DNA of 64,000 nucleotides, taken from Bacillota bacterium. GTDB lineage: Bacteria > Bacillota > UBA4882 > UBA8346. The notes under the pieces are model-generated. The model was not told the origin of the DNA, ran no database searches, and was given only the letters and a program-made list of their open reading frames with translations. Shown here piece after piece: positions 43,558 to 50,750 of the stretch. Numbering within the stretch: the first letter of the stretch is position 1; every line of letters starts with the position of its first letter. Both the position numbers and the translations under genes were made by a program. The DNA lies in the NCBI GenBank assembly GCA_023401925.1, contig JAEXDA010000001.1, forward strand, positions 19,790 through 83,789, read 5' to 3'.

Positions 43558-44061
43558 ATGATGGAGCCAAAAGTTCAGGCGGCTTTTAGAAAAAGTAACG
43601 CAACGGAAAGGTATATGCAACTTTCAAAGAGATACCAGGTTGCAATCGATGAACAATATGAAGATTATGAAATTAAGAGGGTACTAGAAATAATTGATGG
43701 ATTAGGCTTCAAAGCAACACATGATACGAAAGAAAATTTTTTCAAAATAGTTTTCAGAGAACAAAACTATAAATTTCAGTTGAATATCTCATTGAAGTAT
43801 GGAGAAGTGGATTTAATTTGGTGTGTTTGGAAGGAACAAGAATTGATTGAGGGGTCTCCTCTGGGAGTCCTAGTGAAATGGGATATCGGTTCGGATAAGC
43901 ATATATTCCGTCCGGCCTTTCGAAACGATGAAGAACTCGGACAGTTGCTTGCTGAAGCAATTCAAATGTTCAATGACTTTAAGGCGGCTGTTTTGGATGA
44001 ATATAAAATTGAAAAAAATGAAGAGGGATTTGATGTTTACCGAGGTTTTGGCAAAAATTGA
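43558..44061 (+). CDS. Hypothetical protein, 167 aa
   Basis: Not recognised. Helical N-terminus (FRKSNATERYMQLSKRYQVA), then a beta-rich centre (FFKIVFREQNYKFQLNISLK, VDLIWCVWKEQELIEG) and a C-terminal helix (LGQLLAEAIQMFNDFKAAVL). It looks like a complete small soluble alpha/beta protein of immunity type. Strong ribosome site TTAGGAGG; two consecutive ATGs (43558 and 43561). Confidence 0.7.
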   Translation: MMEPKVQAAFRKSNATERYMQLSKRYQVAIDEQYEDYEIKRVLEIIDGLGFKATHDTKENFFKIVFREQNYKFQLNISLKYGEVDLIWCVWKEQELIEGSPLGVLVKWDIGSDKHIFRPAFRNDEELGQLLAEAIQMFNDFKAAVLDEYKIEKNEEGFDVYRGFGKN

Positions 44062-44277
44062 ACCAAAGCCGATCCTATATGTGGAACTGGTATACATTCG
44101 TTTGAGGTAAAGTTGGGGACTTGAGGGGGAGTAAAAGTGAAGGTTAAAACCGAAAGCAATTTTGCCGGCGCCAAGTGAGCAAAGGATGCAAGAATTTGAG
44201 TCTGTTTGTGATGATTTCGAGTCGAACGTAAACCGATGGTATGATATTGAAGTGGTTCTGACGCAATGGAGTCTTAA

Positions 44278-44469
44278 TTGTTGGATGATGAAGATCTCAT
44301 CGGGTACAATGTAATTCCCTTTGCGGGGGATTGCTTCTGTTTGGATTGCAGGAAAAACGGAATTGCTCCGGTGGTGGTCTGGTATCATGAAGAATCGGAT
44401 GATCTTAACCCGGTCTTTGCAACCGTGGCGGAGAGCCTTAGGGAGTTTTTGGAGATGTTAAAGAAATAG
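44278..44469 (+). pseudogene. SMI1/KNR4-family remnant, C-terminal part only
   Basis: 63 codons matching the end of SMI1/KNR4 domains: VIPFAGDCFCLDCRKNGIAP, then VVVWYHEESDDLNPVFATVA and SLREFLEML. A stop codon sits directly upstream, the only start is a TTG, and no ribosome site is seen, so the N-terminal half is missing. Confidence 0.65.
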
Positions 44470-44514
44470 CGGTTTATAAAGTATCTACGATTACATTATT
44501 ATTGGAGGCTAGCT

Positions 44515-45054
44515 ATGAGTGAAACATATTTCGATAATGCCGACTGGCATTTTGAGGATGCGCATAATGTTTACAGCGAATGCTTTATGAACAAGCATCC
44601 GCAGGCTTATATTGAATGGCAAGCAACTAAAAAGGATATTGGTTTTATTGAACATTGCGAAGAAGCGGCTGAAGCAGTCTTTCGAAGAGCCGCTTTCCAT
44701 ATGGGTGTATATATGGCTTGGATTATTAGAAATGAGTTTGAAGGAAAGATTCATAAAGAAGAAAGTGCAGATGACCTGGAAAAAGTACGGAACCGGCAGA
44801 TGACAGGAACGGAGTTCATACTCAAAAGATGTGACGGCAAACTCTGGGCCGAGGATTTGAATGAGGAAGGTTTAGCTTTTACCAGGAGCTATTACGAAGA
44901 ACACTATTTGATGGATTTCGCCGATTTGGCTTTAGGCATAGCTGACGGACCTTATACTTTGGAGGACGGTTGGGAGAATTACCAAGAGTTCGCTCAAATG
45001 CTAGATGAAGCTTATGAGAATTGGAAAAAAGGTAAACCGGGTAGAGTAAGGTAA
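44515..45054 (+). CDS. Conserved hypothetical protein resembling DUF7832
   Basis: A 179-aa protein with the pattern I associate with DUF7832: ADWHFEDAHN, AFHMGVYMAWIIRNEFEGKI, VRNRQMTGTEFILKRCDGKL then WAEDLNEEGLAFTRSYYEEH and YTLEDGWENYQEFAQMLDEA. It is acidic and soluble. The first ~50 residues contain an inserted Glu-rich stretch. Role unknown; it sits in the immunity array. Ribosome site TTGGAGG. Confidence 0.68.
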   Translation: MSETYFDNADWHFEDAHNVYSECFMNKHPQAYIEWQATKKDIGFIEHCEEAAEAVFRRAAFHMGVYMAWIIRNEFEGKIHKEESADDLEKVRNRQMTGTEFILKRCDGKLWAEDLNEEGLAFTRSYYEEHYLMDFADLALGIADGPYTLEDGWENYQEFAQMLDEAYENWKKGKPGRVR

Positions 45055-45086
45055 CAAATGTTGCTCGACCTATGGAGGCTGATGAT

Positions 45087-45464
45087 TTGAAAGTATTTTA
45101 TTTTGGCAGAGAAACCGATTGTGATAGTTTAAAGAGGTTAAATTGTATTTTAATGAGCCGGGATGAAAATAAGTTAAATCAATTTGAACTATACGGCAGC
45201 GAAAGATATCCTCATTTGGCCATTTTGGTTCATGATAATCTGGCTTGCGTGCATTTTTTTGTATCTGAAGACGATTGCGGGCATTATGCCTACTGTGATG
45301 AAAACTTACTCGATGAAAACGATTCCACTACCTTTTCCATTGGCTCAACTAAAACACAGATATCGAATCATTTGGTCATCCCATTTTCTTTAGCCCAAGC
45401 CGTAGCCGGGGATTTCTTTTTGTCGTTAAAGATGTCCGAAAAAGTTAAATGGTTTGAACTATAA
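45087..45464 (+). CDS. Imm1-like immunity protein
   Basis: This 125-aa protein resembles Imm1: FELYGSERYPHLAILVHDNL in the first half, CVHFFVSEDDCGHYAYCDEN, and the end IPFSLAQAVAGDFFLSLKMS then EKVKWFEL. Imm1 members are predicted to neutralise nuclease- or deaminase-type toxins; no toxin is nearby. The best start is TTG 45087, eight bases after GGAGG; the ATG at 45072 overlaps that site and is less likely. Confidence 0.7.
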   Translation: MKVFYFGRETDCDSLKRLNCILMSRDENKLNQFELYGSERYPHLAILVHDNLACVHFFVSEDDCGHYAYCDENLLDENDSTTFSIGSTKTQISNHLVIPFSLAQAVAGDFFLSLKMSEKVKWFEL

Positions 45465-45499
45465 ATAACAATTTAAAGAAGAAATGGGGTGAAGATTCC

Positions 45500-46237
45500 G
45501 TGTCGATCCTGGGGCCCTATACCGGCGATAAGAGTAAAGCTGGCAGTTACCAATACGGTCCTCACTGGCAAGGGATGAAAGGGTATCGGGTCGTGGATGC
45601 GCGCCAATGCCCACGAGAAACCGAAAACTATCGGCATCAGTTTGGCGGCAGTTTTTGGAAAGTGCCAACCTGCGAAAAATGTCACACGCCGTTGCATCAA
45701 ATCTTGACCTTTGACTTAAGCGATCCGCGGCTTGCCATTTTACATACGGAAGGGCTGGCTGATTTACCGCTGGTATCCTGTGTTAATTGTTCGGCTTATT
45801 GGGAACCGCAAGTTTTTCAGTTAGATCTGCAAGATAAGGCCGTTAAGGTCATTGCTCAAAACGATACTCAGGACTTTGCCCAAGATCCGGAAGACAGGTT
45901 ACCTTCGCCGCTTCCGTTAGTTCCGGCCGGGTTAACTGAGCTGAAACCGGAGGATATTCCCGGCGACCGTGAATCCTATAATCAGGCATGGGGCTTGTTC
46001 GGCAGCGAATATATCGCTCGACTGTTGGGACCGCCTTTATACAGCCAAAATCCGCCGGATCGGGAATGTCCGTTGTGCAAGAAAGAGATGACTTATGTCG
46101 GGATGATTACTAGCGAAAACTATGATGAATCCGGGAAACTCATCCCCGGCGTACCGTTCCTTTTAGGTGAAATCTCTTTGTATTTTTTGTTTTGCAAGGA
46201 TTGCCTGATCTTAAAGACTGAAGCGCAGGGGACATAA
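45500..46237 (+). CDS. Putative zinc-binding protein, 245 aa
   Basis: It has four cysteine pairs that could bind two zinc ions: CEKCHTPLHQ, SCVNCSAYW, CPLCKKEMTYVGMI and FCKDCLIL. Between them are strand-rich stretches without catalytic motifs. Not assigned to a family; the CxxC layout resembles DUF1963-neighbouring proteins of immunity arrays. GTG start with GGGGTGA upstream. Confidence 0.65.
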   Translation: MSILGPYTGDKSKAGSYQYGPHWQGMKGYRVVDARQCPRETENYRHQFGGSFWKVPTCEKCHTPLHQILTFDLSDPRLAILHTEGLADLPLVSCVNCSAYWEPQVFQLDLQDKAVKVIAQNDTQDFAQDPEDRLPSPLPLVPAGLTELKPEDIPGDRESYNQAWGLFGSEYIARLLGPPLYSQNPPDRECPLCKKEMTYVGMITSENYDESGKLIPGVPFLLGEISLYFLFCKDCLILKTEAQGT

Positions 46238-46336
46238 AACAACGGAGCGGCGTCAGATGAGTGAAACTGAAAACGTAATCCACTGATATCCATGTTCTGT
46301 GATAAACATCTCAATTACCATTGGGAGCGTTGAAAA

Positions 46337-46781
46337 ATGTGGAAACAGCAGTTAGCTGAAATTAAGGCCAGACGGGAACGGCGGGGTAGAGGCATCAATG
46401 ATCCAGCCTCCAACCAACAGATTGTACTTTTGAGCGCAATGGTTCAGAAGAAGTTTCATCAGGTTTTGCCGGATCAGTATCTGAATTTCCTTAGAACCGT
46501 CAATGGACTGGAATATAACGGCTTCATTTTCTATGGGGTTGACGGTTCTTTGTTGGAAGTTCAGACTCACCAAAAAGTAAATGGCTATATTGATAACAAG
46601 GTATGAGAATGAGTGGCAAAAACAATACCTGTTTTTTGGAGAAAGCAGTATCAGTTGGTATTGTCTGGATCTGAACCAAGAAGTTTATGTGGAGCTTGAT
46701 AATCCTTCGGGGGATCCAATGTATACCTACAACGATTTTGACGCGATGTTGGAAAAGGCCATGAAAGATAGCCTGCTTTAA
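46337..46781 (+). pseudogene. SMI1/KNR4 (YrhA-like) immunity gene split by a frameshift
   Basis: The N-terminal part (ATG 46337) reads PDQYLNFLRTVNGLEYNGFI then FYGVDGSLLEVQTHQKVNGY and stops at 46604-46606. The C-terminal part continues in the next frame: YENEWQKQYLFFGESSISWY, then CLDLNQEVYVELDNPSGDPM and FDAMLEKAMKD. Together they give one complete YrhA-type SMI1/KNR4 protein of about 148 aa. One base change near 46595-46605 separates the halves, so it is either a recent pseudogene or a sequencing error. Confidence 0.75.
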
Positions 46782-46810
46782 AAAAATCTTGGCAATTGTT
46801 TACTAAAACG

Positions 46811-46865
46811 AATAGAGTACATATCGTTAATCACCCAATTTATGGGGTTGATTGAATAAGTAATG
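46811..46865 (+). repeat. Duplicated 37-bp segment, copy A
   Basis: 46811-46847 (AATAGAGTACATATCGTTAA...) matches 59504-59540 with one mismatch, and the similarity extends loosely for ~15 more bases. In copy B the segment ends in the start of an ORF (ATGGGG); here the same ATG meets a TGA/TAA after a few codons. Confidence 0.7.
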
Positions 46866-46883
46866 ATCCAGAAGGAGCTAACC

Positions 46884-47373
46884 ATGGAGTCACTTCAAGA
46901 AATCTACCAACGGATTGTCAAAATCAACTGATTTTCCAATTGCGGCCAGGAAATGAATGATATCGGCATCAATTATGAGCAAGTGAAGGGACTGGGAAAC
47001 AGCAGTTAAAAAATGTAAGAGCACCCTTTGGGAGAATGTCCAGATCGAAGCCAGAAACATCTTAACTGTTGCTTTACATGACAATTGGCCGGATAAGGAT
47101 CGGTTGTGGAATGAGATTACCGATCAGGCCAAAGAATTGTTGAACTTAGGAGTGACACCGGCGATCACGGAATTCGTGAACCGCCGCCAACTTGATATAG
47201 CCGTTTTGCACAGCGTTCAATGGGATATACTCGCCGCAATGATGGAGCATGCCTATAGTCCCTATGTAAAGCCTGGTTTTTATACCGAACTGTTGAAAGT
47301 ATATGAAGCCGGTCACTTTCCTTGTGGTTGGAAAAGAAAATGGCCTGATGGAAATCTACTTATATACTATTAA
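46884..47373 (+). pseudogene. Frameshifted gene of the 'GHFPCGW' type
   Basis: A good start (ATG 46884, GAAGGAG upstream) opens ESLQEIYQRIVKIN but meets a stop. Pieces continue in other frames: DFPIAARK, NDIGINYEQVKGLGNSS, and finally an open frame KSTLWENVQIEARNILTVAL on to LLKVYEAGHFPCGWKRKWPD with WPDGNLLIYY at the end. The full protein would be about 160 aa. The ending is one I know from small proteins of immunity arrays. At least two shifts or stops are needed, so it is decayed. Translation of only the last 89 codons from TTG 47104 is possible but unlikely. Confidence 0.65.
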
Positions 47374-47381
47374 TATAAATA

Positions 47382-48059
47382 GTGGGAGTTTTGAAGATTG
47401 CAGATCAAAACAATTTTTTGGATTCGGCTGCTGAGCAAGGTGATGAACTGGATAAAATCCGGAAGCATATTAAACGATATATCGGTAAGCCTTCGTATAT
47501 CGGTATAGATACCATGCCCAACATCATCAACCTAGACTTATATACGATTTGCGCCAACCCTCAACGGCCCTATCATACCATTATTACTTTGGGAATGAGC
47601 GGGCAACCGACCGCAGTGCCGGAAGATCAATCCATGTGGAAGTATACGGAATTGATGATTTATTTGCCGGAGTCCTGGCCGGTTACCAAAGAAGCCATCA
47701 AGAATTTTGCGGATTATTGGCCGGTGGGATGGTTAAGAAAGTTGGGTAGGTTCCCTCATGAAAACAATGCCTGGTTCTGCCGGGGCGATACGATTCCCAA
47801 CGGAGAACCGGCCACTCCTTTTGCCGATAATACTGAATTTTGTTGCATGGTATTACTTCCACCCATCCGCGAAGCAGAAGCTATTTTTGAGTTGAAGATC
47901 AACGAGGAAAAGTCGATCCGTTTTTTGGTGGTGGTCCCGATTTTCAAAGAAGAGATGGATTATAAATTGGAAAATGGATTTCAAAAGCTGTTGGACAGGT
48001 TTGATGCGTATAACATCAACGATATTATTGCGCTTGACCGGCCGAATACTTGCAAATGA
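47382..48059 (+). CDS. Suppressor-of-fused (SUFU) domain protein
   Basis: A 225-aa protein covering a single SUFU domain: HIKRYIGKPSYIGIDTM, the strand-turn HTIITLGMSGQPTAVPEDQS, YTELMIYLPESWPVTKEAIK, NFADYWPVGWLRKLGRFPHE, and the end VVPIFKEEMDYKLENGFQKL. Bacterial SUFU proteins are a common class of predicted immunity proteins. The start is uncertain: GTG 47382 or TTG 47391; the only Shine-Dalgarno-like GGGAG lies between them. Complete and apparently intact, unlike the two genes just upstream. Confidence 0.82.
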   Translation: MGVLKIADQNNFLDSAAEQGDELDKIRKHIKRYIGKPSYIGIDTMPNIINLDLYTICANPQRPYHTIITLGMSGQPTAVPEDQSMWKYTELMIYLPESWPVTKEAIKNFADYWPVGWLRKLGRFPHENNAWFCRGDTIPNGEPATPFADNTEFCCMVLLPPIREAEAIFELKINEEKSIRFLVVVPIFKEEMDYKLENGFQKLLDRFDAYNINDIIALDRPNTCK

Positions 48060-48117
48060 TGAGTTGAAAATGTAGATATATCCTATCGGATGGATTAACC
48101 TAGAGGAGCGAGTTACG

Positions 48118-50730
48118 ATGGAACCCAAGAACGATACCTCCCCTTTCCTTGGTGAGCAGACTTGCCTGGCAAGTGAGGCCTTTCAAACCAGGTTGGATGC
48201 GGATAAAACAACATTAGCCATAGTTACGGAAGGTTACCACACGATCCTGGCGGCCCAACCACAAGCAATACCGGCAGTAGCCGAAGGAGACCAGGAACTC
48301 TACCGGACCGGCGATTATATCGGTGATCGTTACGAAGTGCTGGCAATCCATCGGGGCGCCTGGGGAGTTGTTTATGGGACCTACGACCACAAAACGGAGT
48401 TACCCCGTGCCTTAAAGACGATTCAAAAAAGATATCAGTTTGATAAGAAATTGTTGGAACTTTTCAGGGAGGAAGCCGCTCTTTGGGTCAGCCTTGAGAA
48501 GCATCCTTATATTGTAAGGGCTTATAGTGTAGAAAAATATGAAGATCTACCTTTTGTACTCACCGAATACATTAGTAACCCCCAGGGCAATGACTTACGA
48601 AGCTGGCTGGGGAGTCCGAAGCTGACTTTGGCGGTCGGGATGGAGCTGGCCTTAAAGATTGCCCAGGGTATGCAATATGCCCATAGGAAAGTGGCCGGTT
48701 TGATCCACCGGGACTTAAAGCCCGCCAATATTCTAGTTGACGAATATGCCCAGCCTTATATCACCGATTTCGGCTTGGTCCACGCCGTCGGATCTGATGC
48801 GGGCACCCCCGCCTACATGGCTCCGGAGCAGTGGCGGAAGGAACCCATAACCATCCATACCGATATTTACGCTTTCGGATGCATTCTCTATGAGATACTG
48901 ACCGGACACCGGATGTATTCGGCTACTGCTATAGATGAATGGCGTTATATGCACTTAATGCAGTTCCCGGTTTCACCACAACAAATAAAACCGGGAATTC
49001 CAGCCGGCTTGGAAGAATTTGTCCTTAAGTGCCTGGAAAAAGATCCGGACCGCCGCCCGCGCGATTGGGATGAGATTGTGGAAGTCTTGGCGGGCTGGTG
49101 TTATCAACTCATCGGTGTGCCGCCGGTTTTGGACTTTAACGCTTACAAACTGGACGCCAAAGAATTGTTATCAGCGAGTGTTTCTCTTAGCAACCTCAGT
49201 AAATATCCGGAGGCATTAGCTGTTTGCGAGCGGATATTTGAGATTGATTCACATTGGATAAACGCCTGGAATATGAAGGGCCTCATCCTGTGTGACCTGA
49301 ACCGTAGTCAGGAGGCGTTGGATTGGCTTGATTCTTGTTCCGATCAAGAAAATTATTTTCTACTTATCATTAAGGGGATGAATTTAAGCCAATTAAAAAG
49401 ATATGAAGAGGCTCTGGAACTTCATAATTTCATATTGGAAACATGGTCCAATGATACAAGAGCTTTGGAAGATAAAGGGGATGCTTTACACGGATTAAAA
49501 CGTTATCGGGAAGCGTTGGACTGCTATGACAAAATTTTAGCCATTGAACCCGATAATGCTGGGGTTTTCTGGCAAAAAATGAAGACCCTGGAAAATCTCG
49601 GAGAATATGAAGAGGCTTTGATCTGGTGCCGGAAATATGTAGAGACAAAACCTAGAATATACGATGGCTGGTTTAAACTAGGATTTATCCTAACCTACCT
49701 AGATCGTTTTAATGAAGGTTTAGATTGGTATAACCGTTATTTAGAAGTCAATCCGGATGATGCGGTGGCATGGTTCAATAAAGGAATTAGCCTACGTATT
49801 CTGAAGCGGTTTGGTGAAGCGCTTGAATGTTTTGATAAAGCAATCGCATTGGAACCTGATAAATGCAAAGCTTGGGTGCAAAAAGCAGATAGTTTAGATA
49901 AATTGGAACGCTACCAGGAAGCTGTGGATTGTCTGGACCGGGCTTTGGAATTGAATCCGGCAGATGATGAAGTTTGGTACAAAAGAGGCTTTGCCCTGTT
50001 TCCCCTGGAAAAATATGGGGAAGTGATTTCCGATTGTGACCGGGCTTTGGAAATTAATCCACATAATGTGGATGCTTGGGTATGTAAGTTGAGGGCTTTG
50101 GGAATATTGGCCGATTTGGAGCAGGTACTACCCCATTATGACCGGGCCTTGGAATTCTGTCCGAATGGTTGGGAACTGTGGGCGGAAAAAGGAAGAGTAC
50201 TCAACGGGCTGGAACGCTACCAAGAGGCGCTGCCATATTTTAACCGTGCTCTGGAAATATCCCCTAAAGAGTATTTTCCCTGGGTACGAAAGGGAGTCTC
50301 ACTCTTTCACTTAAAACAGTACGAAGAAGCTTTATTTTGTTATGACAGGGCGCTAGAACTTAATCTTCAGGATAAGGAGGAGAGGGTTATTTTATTCTAC
50401 TACAAGGGGCAGATTTTGGATAAATTCGGCCGTTATAGCGAGGCGGTGGAAGCTTTTGAACAGGCGGTAAAATCTGATCCGGAGCGGGCTCCGTGTTTTA
50501 GTGGTAAAGCCCGTTCCCTATATCATCTCGGAAGATATGAAGAGGCGGTGGTCTGTTGTGATCGGACTTTAGCCATTAAGCCCGAAAACACTTGGGGTTT
50601 GGAATATAAAGGGAAATGCTTAATCATGCTGGGCCATATCGTGGAAGGCACTGCTTACCTGAAGAAGTTGCTGGAGCTTGACCCGGAATTGGATATCTGG
50701 GATGACTTTTCCGAGAAGATAGACGTATAA
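48118..50730 (+). CDS. Ser/Thr protein kinase with C-terminal TPR array, paralogue 3
   Basis: 870 aa, first of the second tandem pair. It has the Thr-rich leader EQTCLASEAFQTRLDADKTT, with three extra residues before GYHTIL. Kinase domain at about 60-330: IHRGAWGVVYG, RALKTIQKRY, HRDLKPANILVDE, DFGLVHAVGSDAGTPAY, DIYAFGCILYEIL. About fifteen TPRs follow, ending LELDPELDIWDDFSEKIDV. Compared with paralogues 1 and 2 the region after the glycine loop has its own variants (LEKHPYIVRAYSVEKYEDLP). GAGGAGCGAG precedes the ATG; the ~60 bases upstream resemble those before the truncated leader copy at 59.9 kb. Confidence 0.93.
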   Translation: MEPKNDTSPFLGEQTCLASEAFQTRLDADKTTLAIVTEGYHTILAAQPQAIPAVAEGDQELYRTGDYIGDRYEVLAIHRGAWGVVYGTYDHKTELPRALKTIQKRYQFDKKLLELFREEAALWVSLEKHPYIVRAYSVEKYEDLPFVLTEYISNPQGNDLRSWLGSPKLTLAVGMELALKIAQGMQYAHRKVAGLIHRDLKPANILVDEYAQPYITDFGLVHAVGSDAGTPAYMAPEQWRKEPITIHTDIYAFGCILYEILTGHRMYSATAIDEWRYMHLMQFPVSPQQIKPGIPAGLEEFVLKCLEKDPDRRPRDWDEIVEVLAGWCYQLIGVPPVLDFNAYKLDAKELLSASVSLSNLSKYPEALAVCERIFEIDSHWINAWNMKGLILCDLNRSQEALDWLDSCSDQENYFLLIIKGMNLSQLKRYEEALELHNFILETWSNDTRALEDKGDALHGLKRYREALDCYDKILAIEPDNAGVFWQKMKTLENLGEYEEALIWCRKYVETKPRIYDGWFKLGFILTYLDRFNEGLDWYNRYLEVNPDDAVAWFNKGISLRILKRFGEALECFDKAIALEPDKCKAWVQKADSLDKLERYQEAVDCLDRALELNPADDEVWYKRGFALFPLEKYGEVISDCDRALEINPHNVDAWVCKLRALGILADLEQVLPHYDRALEFCPNGWELWAEKGRVLNGLERYQEALPYFNRALEISPKEYFPWVRKGVSLFHLKQYEEALFCYDRALELNLQDKEERVILFYYKGQILDKFGRYSEAVEAFEQAVKSDPERAPCFSGKARSLYHLGRYEEAVVCCDRTLAIKPENTWGLEYKGKCLIMLGHIVEGTAYLKKLLELDPELDIWDDFSEKIDV

Positions 50731-50750
50731 CAACTTAGGAGTGATTCATA

